This document shows, piece after piece, positions 13,582 to 22,365 of a stretch of 64,000 nucleotides of DNA. The stretch lies in the NCBI GenBank assembly GCA_019459145.1, contig JAIBEK010000020.1, forward strand, positions 1-64,000, given 5' to 3'. A program made the translations under genes and the position numbers. Positions within the stretch are counted from its first letter, which is position 1; each line of letters starts with the position of its first letter. Source of the DNA: Arenimonas sp. GTDB lineage: Bacteria > Pseudomonadota > Alphaproteobacteria > Rhizobiales > Rhizobiaceae. Under the pieces are notes generated by a model that searched no databases, had not been told where the DNA came from, and saw only the letters and a program-made list of their open reading frames with translations.

Positions 13582-15804
13582 ATGATGCGGCAATACGAGC
13601 TCGTCGAGCGGGTTCAGAAATACAAGCCCGATGCCAACGAAGCTCTGCTCAACAAAGCCTATGTCTATGCCATGCAGAAGCATGGCAAGCAGACGCGTGC
13701 CAGCGGCGACCCCTATATCTCCCATCCGCTCGAAGTCGCCGCCATCCTGACCGACATGCATCTCGACGAGTCGACCATTGCCGTGGCGCTGCTGCACGAC
13801 ACGATCGAGGACACGTCGGCGACCCGGCAGGAAATCGACGAACTGTTCGGCGAGGACATCGGCCGTCTGGTCGAGGGGCTGACCAAGCTGAAGAAGCTCG
13901 ACCTCGTGTCGAAGAAGGCCAAGCAGGCGGAAAACCTGCGTAAGCTGCTGCTGGCGATCTCTGACGACGTGCGCGTCCTTCTGGTCAAGCTCGCCGACCG
14001 CCTGCACAACATGCGCACGCTCGAGCACATGCGCGACGACAAGCGCGCCCGCATTTCCGAGGAGACGATGGAAATCTATGCGCCGCTTGCCGGCCGCATG
14101 GGCATGCAGGACATGCGCGACGAGCTGGAGGATCTGTCCTTCCGCTACATCAATCCGGAGGCCTACGAGACCGTCACGCAGCGGCTCGCCGAGCTCTCCC
14201 AGCGCAATGAAGGCCTGGTCAAGAAGATCGAGGACGAGTTGCGCGAACTGCTGGTCGCCAACGGACTGCTGAACGCCTGGGTCAAGGGGCGGCAGAAGCA
14301 GCCCTATTCGGTTTTCCGCAAGATGCAGTCGAAGTCGCTGTCGTTCGAGCAATTGTCCGACGTCTACGGTTTCCGCATCATCGTCGACGACATTCCGTCG
14401 TGCTACCGTTCGCTCGGGATCGTCCACACCCGCTGGCGCGTCGTGCCGGGCCGGTTCAAGGACTATATCTCTACGCCCAAGCAGAACGACTATCGTTCGA
14501 TCCACACGACCATTGTCGGTCCGTCGCGCCAGCGCATCGAGCTGCAGATCCGAACCAAGCGCATGCACGAAATCGCCGAATACGGCATTGCCGCGCACGC
14601 GCTCTACAAGGATGGCGAGGGCGGGAGCGACGGCGAGCTTCTGTCGCGCGAGAGCAATGCTTATTCTTGGCTGCGTCACACCATCGAGGCTCTGGCCGAA
14701 GGCGACAGCCCGGAGGAGTTCCTCGAGCATACCAAGCTCGAACTGTTCCAGGATCAGGTCTTCTGCTTCACGCCGAAGGGTAAGCTGATCGCCTTGCCGC
14801 GCGGCGCCACCCCGATCGATTTTGCCTATGCCGTGCATACCAATATCGGCGACACCACGGTCGGCGCCAAGATCAACGGTTCGATCATGCCGCTCGTCAC
14901 CCGCCTGTCGAACGGTGACGAGGTGGAAATCATCCGGTCCGGCGTACAGGTTCCTCCGGCGGCCTGGGAGGAGATCGTCGTCACCGGCAAGGCGCGCGCC
15001 GCCATCCGCCGCGCCACGCGCATGGCGATCCGCAAGCAATATGCCGGCCTGGGTCACCGTATCCTCGAGCGCACCTTCGAGCGTGCCGGCAAGATCTTTT
15101 CGCGCGACGGGCTGAAGCCTGTCCTTCATCGCCTCGGCCAGCGCGACGTCGAGGACGCCATTGCCGCCGTCGGTCGCGGCGAGCTGTCGTCGATCGACGT
15201 GTTGCGCGCCGTCTATCCCGACTACCAGGACGAGCGCGTCACGGTGAAGCCTTCGAGCGACGAAGGCTGGTTCGCGATGAACAGTGCCAATGGCATGGTC
15301 TTCAAGATCCCCGGCAAGGCGCGCCCCGTCGAAGGCGACGCCGCCGACGGTGAGGAGCGCCTGCCGATCCGCGGCCTGGGCGGCAATGCAAGCGTGCATT
15401 TCGGGCCGGCCGGGGCCGTGCCCGGCGATCGCATCGTCGGCATCATGGAGGACGGCAAGGGGATCACCATCTACCCGATCCAGGCGTCCGCCCTGCAGAA
15501 ATTCGACGACGAGCCGGAACGCTGGATCGACGTGCGCTGGGATCTCGACGAAGCCAACAAGTCGCGTTTCATGGCGCGCATCCTGATCAATGCGATCAAC
15601 GAGCCGGGTACACTGGCGACGGTGGCCCAGACGGTGGCGCGGCTGGACATCAATATCCGCACGCTGTCGATGATGCGGGTCGCCACCGACTTCACCGAGA
15701 TGGCGATCGATGTCGAGGTCTGGGATCTGCGACAGCTCAACCAGTTGCTGGTCGAGATGAAGGAACTGGACTGCATTTCGACCGTCAAGCGGGTCTACGA
15801 CTGA
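13582..15804 (+). CDS. rsh: Bifunctional (p)ppGpp synthetase/hydrolase Rsh (RelA/SpoT homologue)
   Basis: 740 aa. The N-terminal HD hydrolase has SHPLEVAAIL, HD at residues 72-73 (ALLHDTIEDT) and ADRLHNMRTL. The synthetase domain has SVFRKMQSK, DVYGFRIIVD, STPKQNDYRSIHTT and ELQIRTKRMHEIAEYGIAAH. TGS (FCFTPKGKLIALPRGATPIDFAYA) and ACT (INEPGTLATVAQTVARL) regulatory domains follow. The intact HD residues support hydrolysis as well as synthesis, so this is the single stringent-response enzyme typical of alphaproteobacteria. The start is taken at ATG 13582, with GGAG upstream at a suitable distance, giving MMRQYELVERV; ATG 13585 is nearly equal. A strong hairpin follows the stop. Confidence 0.96.
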   Translation: MMRQYELVERVQKYKPDANEALLNKAYVYAMQKHGKQTRASGDPYISHPLEVAAILTDMHLDESTIAVALLHDTIEDTSATRQEIDELFGEDIGRLVEGLTKLKKLDLVSKKAKQAENLRKLLLAISDDVRVLLVKLADRLHNMRTLEHMRDDKRARISEETMEIYAPLAGRMGMQDMRDELEDLSFRYINPEAYETVTQRLAELSQRNEGLVKKIEDELRELLVANGLLNAWVKGRQKQPYSVFRKMQSKSLSFEQLSDVYGFRIIVDDIPSCYRSLGIVHTRWRVVPGRFKDYISTPKQNDYRSIHTTIVGPSRQRIELQIRTKRMHEIAEYGIAAHALYKDGEGGSDGELLSRESNAYSWLRHTIEALAEGDSPEEFLEHTKLELFQDQVFCFTPKGKLIALPRGATPIDFAYAVHTNIGDTTVGAKINGSIMPLVTRLSNGDEVEIIRSGVQVPPAAWEEIVVTGKARAAIRRATRMAIRKQYAGLGHRILERTFERAGKIFSRDGLKPVLHRLGQRDVEDAIAAVGRGELSSIDVLRAVYPDYQDERVTVKPSSDEGWFAMNSANGMVFKIPGKARPVEGDAADGEERLPIRGLGGNASVHFGPAGAVPGDRIVGIMEDGKGITIYPIQASALQKFDDEPERWIDVRWDLDEANKSRFMARILINAINEPGTLATVAQTVARLDINIRTLSMMRVATDFTEMAIDVEVWDLRQLNQLLVEMKELDCISTVKRVYD

Positions 15805-15808
15805 TGGA

Positions 15809-15833
15809 GCCGCATCGCCACCCGCGATGCGGC
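15809..15833 (+). terminator. Strong hairpin after rsh
   Basis: A perfect 10-bp stem (GCCGCATCGC 15809-15818, GCGATGCGGC 15824-15833) with a 5-base loop begins 4 bases after the rsh stop. There is no T tract, so it may protect the 3' end or terminate weakly. Confidence 0.5.
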
Positions 15834-15962
15834 AATCGAGAGCGTTTGCGGTCAACGAGGCCAATTGATTGTCCGTCACCAATGGTTCACTCTCACCATG
15901 CGCTGTGGAGTGCCGTGATTGCGGTTCACTCCGCAGCGAAGTCCTTGTGAGGAGTGGCAGCC

Positions 15963-16523
15963 GTGATCAAGGTATTGTCCGTCTTGCTTTTGGTCTTGCT
16001 GGCCGGACCCTTTTCCGGCCGGACCGCTCATGCAGGCGATGTCGAGCAGCGTTTTCTCTATGGCCGCGTCCTTCAAGACCGGGAACTTGGTTGGGCCTGC
16101 TATTCAAGGCGATACGATCCCGTTCATTTGCGCAGCCATCCGGATCAGAACGTCTCGGAAATAGCCATGCTCGCCTATCGTCCCGACTGGCCGGGCGCGG
16201 CGGCGAGCATTCTCAACTTCAAGGCCCGGTTCCGGGACGGAGGATTGGCCGAATTCTCGGGAGAGTGCAAAGAGGGTCGAGGTGATGTGCTGGCCTGCGG
16301 CATGGAATGCGATGGTGGCCAGTTTGCGCTCAGGAAGGCCGGGGGAGGGGCGATCATGGTCGACATGCCCCTGGCACCGATGCTTTGCAACGATGGGGAG
16401 GGTGCGGCTTTTGCTGCCGATGACACGCTCTTCCGCCTTGATCGGACGGATTTGGCCGATTGCCGGGATCTGATCTGGGACGACGAGATCCGTCCGCGAC
16501 TGCTGCAGGCTGCCGGACAATAG
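15963..16523 (+). CDS. Secreted hypothetical protein, cysteine-containing
   Basis: 186 aa from GTG 15963, chosen because GAGGAG lies 8 bases upstream; the GTG at 15954 overlaps that ribosome binding site. A signal peptide (VIKVLSVLLLVLLAGPFSG, cleavage near TAHA-GD) makes it periplasmic or secreted. The mature part has six Cys (W-A-C, GEC, ACGMEC, MLC, DC), an even number compatible with disulfides, and a repeated FRDGG-LAEF / GGGAIMVDMPL strand pattern. I do not recognise the family. It stands alone between rsh and a DUF3563 gene, on the same strand as both. Confidence 0.7.
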   Translation: MIKVLSVLLLVLLAGPFSGRTAHAGDVEQRFLYGRVLQDRELGWACYSRRYDPVHLRSHPDQNVSEIAMLAYRPDWPGAAASILNFKARFRDGGLAEFSGECKEGRGDVLACGMECDGGQFALRKAGGGAIMVDMPLAPMLCNDGEGAAFAADDTLFRLDRTDLADCRDLIWDDEIRPRLLQAAGQ

Positions 16524-16573
16524 AGCCGTCAGGGATTAACGTGGTTTACGGAGACTTAAGCCTTCCTTAAGCC

Positions 16574-16594
16574 GGCATGCAAAGGCCGCATGCC
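16574..16594 (+). terminator. Hairpin after the secreted hypothetical gene
   Basis: A perfect 7-bp stem GGCATGC / GCATGCC with a 7-base loop lies 50 bases after the stop, with TTCCTCTTTC following. Possible terminator; weak T content. Confidence 0.35.
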
Positions 16595-16679
16595 TGCGTT
16601 CCTCTTTCGGATCTGGTCCTTTGTGCGGTGCACAATTATATTCGCCTCAGATAAGAGAAATGATCCGAGGAAAAGAAAA

Positions 16680-16832
16680 ATGTTCAAGCCCCTCCGCAAG
16701 ATTGCCAATGCCTTCCGCGTTCCCACCTCCGCCGAGCGCGAAATGGCCTATCTCAACGGCGCCCGCGACATGGTCGACCTGGAATTTCGCCAGCGCGAAA
16801 TCGAGCGTGGCATGTTCCGCCGCGGTTTCTGA
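16680..16832 (+). CDS. DUF3563 small protein
   Basis: 50 aa, beginning MFKPLRKIANAFRVP at ATG 16680 with CCGAGG about 10 bases upstream. The segment AEREMAYLNGARDMVDLEFR matches the DUF3563 core (a Y-L-x-x-A-x-D-x-x-D-L-E pattern), and the protein is amphipathic and charged, ending MFRRGF. A longer 80-aa frame from 16590 adds an unrelated hydrophobic N-terminus and lacks a ribosome binding site. Function unknown. DUF3563 proteins are short and single-domain. Confidence 0.8.
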   Translation: MFKPLRKIANAFRVPTSAEREMAYLNGARDMVDLEFRQREIERGMFRRGF

Positions 16833-16853
16833 TCGCGAACGCGACCCATAGCT

Positions 16854-16876
16854 GGTGCGCAGGGTTCTTGCGCACC
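16854..16876 (+). terminator. Hairpin after DUF3563 gene
   Basis: A perfect 8-bp stem GGTGCGCA / TGCGCACC with a 7-base loop, 21 bases past the stop; no T tract. Confidence 0.4.
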
Positions 16877-17035
16877 GTTGCGAATGTCTGCGGACGATTT
16901 TCGCCCGCCTGACTTGTCGGAAGATGGGGGCATCCACTACATGTGGTCCATGCTAACCCTTCGCTGCCGGGCTAAAGCCCCTGATCCCCGTTCATCCTGC
17001 CGGTATCCGGCTTCGCCAGAGCATTTGGTGCTGCC

Positions 17036-17047
17036 GGGTGATCACCC
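17036..17047 (+). promoter_or_regulatory. 12-bp palindrome touching the acpS start codon
   Basis: GGGTGATCACCC is a perfect palindrome directly adjacent to ATG 17048, where a ribosome binding site would be expected; none is evident. It could be an operator or fold in the mRNA. The claim rests only on symmetry and position. Confidence 0.3.
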
Positions 17048-17452
17048 ATGATCGTCGGCATCGGCAGCGACCTCATCGACATTCGCCGCATCGAGCAATC
17101 GCTCGAACGCTTCGGCGAGCGCTTCACCCAACGCTGCTTCACCGAGATCGAGCGACAAAGGTCCGATGGCCGAAAGAACCGCGCGGAATCCTATGCCAAG
17201 CGCTTTGCCGCCAAGGAGGCCATGTCGAAGGCGCTCGGGACCGGCATGGCCCAGGGCGTGTTCTGGAAGGACATGGGCGTGGTCAATGCCCGAAGCGGAA
17301 AGCCCACCATGCACCTGACCGGCGGTGCAGCCGAGGTCCTGCAGGGCATGATGCCGGCGGGCCATGAGCCGCTGGTCCATCTGACGATCACCGACGACTA
17401 TCCGCTGGCACAAGCCTTCGTCATCATCGAGGCGCGGCCGCTGCGCGACTGA
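17048..17452 (+). CDS. acpS: Holo-[acyl-carrier-protein] synthase
   Basis: 134 aa, normal AcpS length. It transfers 4'-phosphopantetheine from CoA to acyl carrier protein. The two signature regions are [16 protein letters not shown] (metal ligand Asp8) and [18 protein letters not shown] (catalytic/metal Glu), with the closing [18 protein letters not shown] strand pair. It heads the acpS-lepB-rnc-era run; the gap to lepB is 99 bases. Confidence 0.96.
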   Translation: MIVGIGSDLIDIRRIEQSLERFGERFTQRCFTEIERQRSDGRKNRAESYAKRFAAKEAMSKALGTGMAQGVFWKDMGVVNARSGKPTMHLTGGAAEVLQGMMPAGHEPLVHLTITDDYPLAQAFVIIEARPLRD

Positions 17453-17551
17453 GGACCCTGCCGGACAGGGCATTTTCCGCGCCTCTGCCGTTGCCGCAGC
17501 GACGCGAACCGACTAGACAGGGCAGGATTTGCCAGAAAAGGAATTGACGGC

Positions 17552-18289
17552 GTGGAAGCTGAAAAGAAGCAGAGTGTTCTTTGGGAGAATATCAAGGTCA
17601 TCATCCAGGCACTGCTCCTGGCCATGATCATCCGCACGGTCCTGTTCCAGCCCTTCACCATCCCTTCGGGTTCGATGATGCCGACGTTGCTGGTCGGCGA
17701 CTACATCTTCGTCAACAAGTTCTCCTACGGCTATTCCAAGTATTCCCTGCCGTTTTCGCCCGACCTGTTTGAAGGCCGCATTTTTGGCAGCGCGCCGGAA
17801 CGCGGCGACATTGTCGTCTTCCGCTTCCCGCCCAACCCGAAGATCGACTATATCAAGCGTGTCGTCGGCCTGCCGGGCGATCGCATCCAGGTGACGGACG
17901 GCGTGCTGAATATCAACGGCAAGCCGGTGCCGCGCGCCGAGGATGGCCGCTTCACCTCGGATTACAGCCTCGATCCGGGCACCGATGTGCCGGTGTTGCG
18001 CGAAACCATGGACAACGGCGTCAGCTACGACACGCTCGACCAGGCGCAGAACACCCGCGGCGACAACACCCGCGAATTCATCGTGCCCGAAGGCCATTAT
18101 TTCATGATGGGCGACAACCGCGACAACTCGCTCGACAGCCGGTTCGACGTCGGTTTCGTGCCGGAAGAGAACCTGATCGGCCGCGCCTCGGTGATCTTCT
18201 TCTCGCTCGGCAACGACACCTCGTTCCGCGAAGTGTGGAAATGGCCGTCCAACATGCGTTGGGATCGCCTGTTCAAGGTGGTCGAATGA
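17552..18289 (+). CDS. lepB: Signal peptidase I
   Basis: 245 aa, GTG start at 17552 with AAAGGA upstream. One N-terminal membrane anchor (residues 12-32) is followed by the catalytic Ser41 in IPSGSMMPTLLVGD, general-base Lys102 in DYIKRVVGLPGD, and box E GDNRDNSLDSR. It removes signal peptides from exported proteins such as the porins in this window, on the periplasmic face of the inner membrane. The last codons overlap the rnc start by 4 bases (ATGA), implying translational coupling. Confidence 0.97.
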   Translation: MEAEKKQSVLWENIKVIIQALLLAMIIRTVLFQPFTIPSGSMMPTLLVGDYIFVNKFSYGYSKYSLPFSPDLFEGRIFGSAPERGDIVVFRFPPNPKIDYIKRVVGLPGDRIQVTDGVLNINGKPVPRAEDGRFTSDYSLDPGTDVPVLRETMDNGVSYDTLDQAQNTRGDNTREFIVPEGHYFMMGDNRDNSLDSRFDVGFVPEENLIGRASVIFFSLGNDTSFREVWKWPSNMRWDRLFKVVE

Positions 18290-19008
18290 GAAGACCGAAG
18301 GGGCTCGGCGAGGATGACCGGACGCGGATCGAAACCGCGATCGGCCACACCTTCGCCGAGAAGGAAAGGCTTGACCGCGCGCTCACCCATTCGAGCGCGA
18401 CGCCCTCTGCCAAGGGCGGCGACTACGAGCGCCTGGAGTTCCTCGGCGACCGGGTTCTCGGCCTGTGCATCGCCGAACTGCTGTTCAAGACCTTCCGCAA
18501 TGCGACCGAAGGCGAGCTTTCCGTGCGCTTCAACCAGTTGGTGAGCGCCGAGGCCTGCGCCGCGATCGCCGACGACCTGGAGCTTCACCGCTTCATCCGA
18601 ACCGGCGCCGACGTCAAGAAACTGACCGGCAAGGCCATGCTCAATGTCCGGGCCGACGTGGTGGAAAGCCTGATCGCGGCGATCTACCTCGACGCCGGAC
18701 TGGAGGCCGCGCGCGGCTTCGTTCTGCGCTTCTGGCAGGAAAAGGCGAGCCGTGCCGATGGCGCACGGCGGGACGCCAAGACCGAGTTGCAGGAATGGGC
18801 GCATGCAAAATTCGCCAAGACTCCGGCTTACCGGATTGCCGAACGCGTCGGACCGGATCATGATCCCCTCTTCACGGTGATTGTCGAAATCCCCGGCATT
18901 GCGCCCGAAAGCGGGGCGGATCGCTCCAAGCGGGCCGCCGAGCAGGTCGCCGCCACCAAAATTCTCGAACGCGAAGGCGTCTGGACGAAGTCTACGGACG
19001 CAGGCTGA
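18286..19008 (+). CDS. rnc: Ribonuclease III
   Basis: 240 aa. The RNase III signature ERLEFLGDRVLGL, the catalytic acidic residues in ADVVESLIAAIYLDAG, and a C-terminal double-stranded RNA-binding domain (KTELQEWAHAK to RAAEQVAATKIL) are all present. It cleaves double-stranded RNA in rRNA and mRNA maturation. The start is ATG 18286, overlapping the lepB stop (ATGA); a longer frame from 18235 would run inside lepB. It ends immediately before era. Confidence 0.96.
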   Translation: MRRPKGLGEDDRTRIETAIGHTFAEKERLDRALTHSSATPSAKGGDYERLEFLGDRVLGLCIAELLFKTFRNATEGELSVRFNQLVSAEACAAIADDLELHRFIRTGADVKKLTGKAMLNVRADVVESLIAAIYLDAGLEAARGFVLRFWQEKASRADGARRDAKTELQEWAHAKFAKTPAYRIAERVGPDHDPLFTVIVEIPGIAPESGADRSKRAAEQVAATKILEREGVWTKSTDAG

Positions 19009-19962
19009 ATGGAAACCATGACTGATACCGAAAACCCCACCGTCGAAGGCGCAGCCGTTGACGACAAGCCCACGCATTCCGGCTTCGTGGCCCTGATCGG
19101 TCCGACCAATGCCGGCAAGTCGACGCTGCTGAACCGCCTCGTCGGCGCCAAGGTGTCGATCGTCAGCCACAAGGTGCAGACGACGCGTGCCATCGTGCGC
19201 GGCATCGCCATCCACGACAATGCCCAGATCGTCTTCATGGACACGCCCGGCATTTTCAAGCCGCGCCGCCGGCTCGACCGCGCCATGGTGACGTCCGCAT
19301 GGGGCGGCGCCAAGGATGCCGACCTGATCCTGCTCCTGATCGACAGCGAGCGCGGCCTGCGCGGCGATGCCGAAGCCATCCTCGAGGGGCTGAAGGACGT
19401 CCACCAGCCAAAGATCCTGGTGCTCAACAAGATCGACCGCGTCCGGCATGAAGACCTCTTGAAGCTCGCAGCCAAGGCCAATGAAGCCATTGCCTTCGAG
19501 CAGACCTTCATGGTCTCGGCGACGACAGGCTCGGGCTGCACCGACCTGATGGACTTCCTCGCCAAGCGCCTGCCGGAAGGCCCGTGGTATTATCCCGAAG
19601 ACCAGATTTCCGACCTGCCCATGCGCCAGCTCGCCGCTGAAATCACCCGCGAAAAACTGTTCCTCCGGCTCCACCAGGAGCTGCCCTATTCCTCGCATGT
19701 CGAGACGGAGAAGTGGGAAGAGCGCAAGGACGGTTCGGTGCGTATCGAGCAGGTCATCTATGTCGAGCGCGACAGTCAGAAGAAGATCGTGCTCGGCAAG
19801 GGCGGCGACGCGATCAAGTCGATCTCGACCGCGTCGCGCAAGGAGCTCTCGGAAATCCTCGAGCAGCCCGTGCATCTCTTCCTGTTCGTCAAGGTGCGCG
19901 AGAACTGGGGCGACGATCCGGAGCGTTTCCGCGAGATGGGCCTAGAATTTCCGAAGAACTGA
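19009..19962 (+). CDS. era: GTPase Era
   Basis: 317 aa. The GTPase motifs are G1 GPTNAGKST, the G2 region KVQTTRAIVRG, G3 DTPG and G4 NKID, followed by SATTGSG. The C-terminal KH domain (SQKKIVLGKGGDAIKSI) binds the 3' end of 16S rRNA. Era assists 30S assembly. ATG 19009 begins right after the rnc stop; ATG 19018 (MTDTEN) is an alternative. It is convergent with the AbrB-family gene, with a 7-base gap and no terminator visible between them. Confidence 0.97.
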   Translation: METMTDTENPTVEGAAVDDKPTHSGFVALIGPTNAGKSTLLNRLVGAKVSIVSHKVQTTRAIVRGIAIHDNAQIVFMDTPGIFKPRRRLDRAMVTSAWGGAKDADLILLLIDSERGLRGDAEAILEGLKDVHQPKILVLNKIDRVRHEDLLKLAAKANEAIAFEQTFMVSATTGSGCTDLMDFLAKRLPEGPWYYPEDQISDLPMRQLAAEITREKLFLRLHQELPYSSHVETEKWEERKDGSVRIEQVIYVERDSQKKIVLGKGGDAIKSISTASRKELSEILEQPVHLFLFVKVRENWGDDPERFREMGLEFPKN

Positions 19963-19969
19963 GGGCGCG

Positions 19970-21070
19970 TTAGCCTTCGATGCGGCGGGCGACGAACTTC
20001 GAGATCGGCCCGCCGAGCAACAGCACCAAGAACAGGCGCGCCGTCTGCAGCGCCATGACGAAGGACAGGTCGACCGGCGTCGAGGCGGCGATGATGGCGA
20101 CCGAATCGAGTCCGCCCGGGCTGGTCGCAAGATAGGCGGTCAGCGGGTCGATGCCGAACTGATGGGTCAGCAGTGCCGCGAGGCCGCCGCAGAAGGCGAT
20201 CAGCACGACGATCGAGGCAAGAATCTGCGGAAGCGCATGCGCGGCATGGCGCAAAATGCGTCGGGTGAAGCTCAGCCCGATCTTCCAGCCGAGCGTGGCA
20301 TAGCCGATCGCCAGCAGCCAGGGCGGCAGGTCGATGGTAATCCAGCCTGCCGCATGTAGCGCCGCCGTGGCGATCAACGGCAGGAGCATGGTGCCGGCCG
20401 GGATTTTCAGCCGCGCGCCAACCGCGCTGGCGGCAAAGGACACCGCCAGCGTCTTGGCGAGTTCGATCGCGTCGACGGGCGGAAACCAGACAATTTCAGG
20501 GGCGGGGCCGCCGCTGGCATGAAAGGCCAGGGCCGCAACGAGCGAGGCGGCGGAGGCGACGCAGACCACCCGTAGATATTGCATGAAGGCGACGAGCCGA
20601 ACGTCGCCGCCGTGGGCTTCGGCCATCAGCATCATTGCCGAGGCGGCGCCCGCCGACGTGCCCCAGATCGCCGTGGTGCCGGGCAAGGTGCCGCCCCTGG
20701 CCATCAGATAGCCCATCACGCTGCTGGCACCGATCACCGCCAGCACGATCGCCAGGAAAATCGGCCAGTCGGCGGCAAAGGTCTTGAGGATCCCGGCATC
20801 AAGTGAGCGCGCGATGACGCAGCCGAGCAGGGAATGGGCGGCGATATAGGGGATGCGGTGAACCGAAAGCCGGGCGCCGTTGGTGGCGACGACGATCGCC
20901 GCGACCATGGGGCCGAGCAATAGCGAGCCCGGCAGGTGGACGAGTTGCAGCAGCAGCGAAAACAGGACCGAGACGCAGACGAGAACCAGCCAGCGCACCG
21001 GAACCCGCAGTTCCGTCAGGAAACCGGGATCGGGCGTGTGGTCGGGAGAGCCGGAGGGCGATGGCTGCAT
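19970..21070 (-). CDS. AbrB family membrane protein (putative permease, PF05145)
   Basis: 366 aa with about ten hydrophobic segments. The AbrB duplication is visible: HLPGSLLLGPMVAAI near residue 46 and the second-half counterpart LKIPAGTMLLPLIATA near residue 220. PGTTAIWGTSAGAASAMMLMAE and YLATSPGGLDSVAIIAA are the paired conserved loops. The family was once labelled ammonia-monooxygenase-related, but substrate and direction are not established. It lies on the opposite strand between era and recO, separating genes that are adjacent in many relatives. Confidence 0.85.
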   Translation of the reverse strand: MQPSPSGSPDHTPDPGFLTELRVPVRWLVLVCVSVLFSLLLQLVHLPGSLLLGPMVAAIVVATNGARLSVHRIPYIAAHSLLGCVIARSLDAGILKTFAADWPIFLAIVLAVIGASSVMGYLMARGGTLPGTTAIWGTSAGAASAMMLMAEAHGGDVRLVAFMQYLRVVCVASAASLVAALAFHASGGPAPEIVWFPPVDAIELAKTLAVSFAASAVGARLKIPAGTMLLPLIATAALHAAGWITIDLPPWLLAIGYATLGWKIGLSFTRRILRHAAHALPQILASIVVLIAFCGGLAALLTHQFGIDPLTAYLATSPGGLDSVAIIAASTPVDLSFVMALQTARLFLVLLLGGPISKFVARRIEG

Positions 21071-21241
21071 GGCGGGAGGCCTGATACGGGGCGGGGGCGG
21101 GAGGCTTGCCCGCCTCGACTATACCGATTCGTCCAGGTCTCGGGCGAAAACTTGGCGACTATCATCTGCGTCTGGCGATCACCGCTCCATGGATCCGCTT
21201 CCAGTCTGTCCGCCAGCGGACAAATCGGCTAGAACAAAACA

Positions 21242-22015
21242 ATGCAATGGACGGACGAAGCAATCTTCCTCGGCGCGCGACGCCACGGCGAGACGAGCGT
21301 CATCGCCGAGGTGATGACGCGCACGCGCGGCCGCCATCTCGGCATGGTGCGGGGCGGGCGTTCGCGCACCATGCAGCCGGTGCTCCAGCCGGGCAATCGC
21401 GTGGAGGTGGTCTGGCGGGCGCGGCTGGAAGACCATCTCGGCGAGTTCCGCGTGGAGCCGATCACCCAGCGCGCGGCGCGGCTGATGGAAAGCGCCACCG
21501 CCGTCTACGGCGTGCAGGCGCTGGCGGCGCTGTTGCGCCTGCTGCCGGAGCGAGAGCCGCATCCGCATCTGTTCGAGGCTCTCGACGTCATCCTGGAACA
21601 TCTCGATGACCCGGCAACCGCCGGCGAATTGTTCATTCGCTTCGAGCTCGCCATCCTGGATGATCTCGGCTACGGGCTGGATCTGGAACGATGCGCCGCC
21701 ACGGGCCAGCGCGAGGACCTGGCTTTCGTGTCGCCCAAGACGGGCCGGGCGGTCAGCCACGATGCCGGGTTGCCCTGGGCGGACAAGATGCTTGCCTTGC
21801 CGACGTTTCTAAGGTCCGGTGCCTCCAAGGCGGCCGACGGCGACAGTCTTGCCGCGGCCTTTCGCCTGACCGGGTTCTTCCTCAACCGCCACGTCTACGA
21901 ACCGCGCGGGCTCGAAGCCGGCGCGGCGCGTGAGGGCTTCTGTCAGGCGGCGCTGAAGACCTTGCGCGCGCCGGACGCCGCCTCGCCATTGGCGGCGACG
22001 CGAAACATGTCCTGA
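21242..22015 (+). CDS. recO: DNA repair protein RecO
   Basis: 257 aa. The N-terminal OB fold ([27 protein letters not shown]) and the helical domain with [34 protein letters not shown] fit RecO. RecO loads RecA with RecR on gapped DNA. The zinc-finger cysteines of some RecO proteins are mostly absent, as in other rhizobial versions. No ribosome binding site is seen before ATG 21242. The last 73 bases overlap, tail to tail, the minus-strand gene at 21943-22194. Confidence 0.93.
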   Translation: MQWTDEAIFLGARRHGETSVIAEVMTRTRGRHLGMVRGGRSRTMQPVLQPGNRVEVVWRARLEDHLGEFRVEPITQRAARLMESATAVYGVQALAALLRLLPEREPHPHLFEALDVILEHLDDPATAGELFIRFELAILDDLGYGLDLERCAATGQREDLAFVSPKTGRAVSHDAGLPWADKMLALPTFLRSGASKAADGDSLAAAFRLTGFFLNRHVYEPRGLEAGAAREGFCQAALKTLRAPDAASPLAATRNMS

Positions 22016-22194
22016 TCCTCGCCGGTTTCCTGGATGTGCCGGTGGATGGCGTTCTGCAGTTCGCCGAGATTGCGATAGCTGCCGCCATCCAGCGCGATGA
22101 CCGGATACTTGACGGCGATGAACTTCAGGCGATCACCATCCGGAATGGTGATCCCGACCGGAATCCCGGCATATTCGATGACTTGCTTTTCCAT
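21943..22194 (-). CDS. Small hypothetical protein, convergent with recO
   Basis: 83 aa from ATG 22194 ([19 protein letters not shown]), with GGGGAA at 10 bases. A GTG at 22212 is a less likely start. The composition looks like a real soluble protein ([35 protein letters not shown]), and the third codon position is GC-biased in this frame. The 3' end overlaps the recO 3' end by 73 bases. Function unknown; no domain recognised. Confidence 0.6.
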   Translation of the reverse strand: MEKQVIEYAGIPVGITIPDGDRLKFIAVKYPVIALDGGSYRNLGELQNAIHRHIQETGEDQDMFRVAANGEAASGARKVFSAA

Positions 22195-22269
22195 AACGAT
22201 TTCCCCGCCCACGCGGTCGCGCAGACATAAAATAGTGCGTCGATTGTAGAGTTCAGTGCTTGTGAAGCG

Positions 22270-22365
22270 TCACATTCGACAGAAGCGACGGCAGCGATTG
22301 GATGTCGCCACACCGAGCGGGGATTTCTGCCAAGGGCGGGCGGCATGATGGAAAACAACACGCAT
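22270..22365 (-). CDS. Possible 31-aa leader peptide with strong ribosome binding site
   Basis: ATG 22365 is preceded by AAGGAGGTCAGCGAA, a near-perfect ribosome binding site. The frame encodes 31 residues (MRVVFHHAARPWQK start, basic and Cys-containing end) and stops 75 bases before the next gene at 22194. Upstream, CCGGTT-AG-AACCGG and CTCGC/GCGAG inverted repeats (about 22390-22430) could form a structured leader, and a TTGACG lies further upstream. It may be a small protein or a regulatory peptide for the downstream gene; the evidence is only the ribosome binding site and spacing. Confidence 0.35.
   Translation of the reverse strand: MRVVFHHAARPWQKSPLGVATSNRCRRFCRM

Noticed and set aside
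13273-15882. 869-codon minus-strand frame opposite rsh
   Set aside because: Antisense shadow of rsh; Arg/Gly/His-rich composition and no family match.
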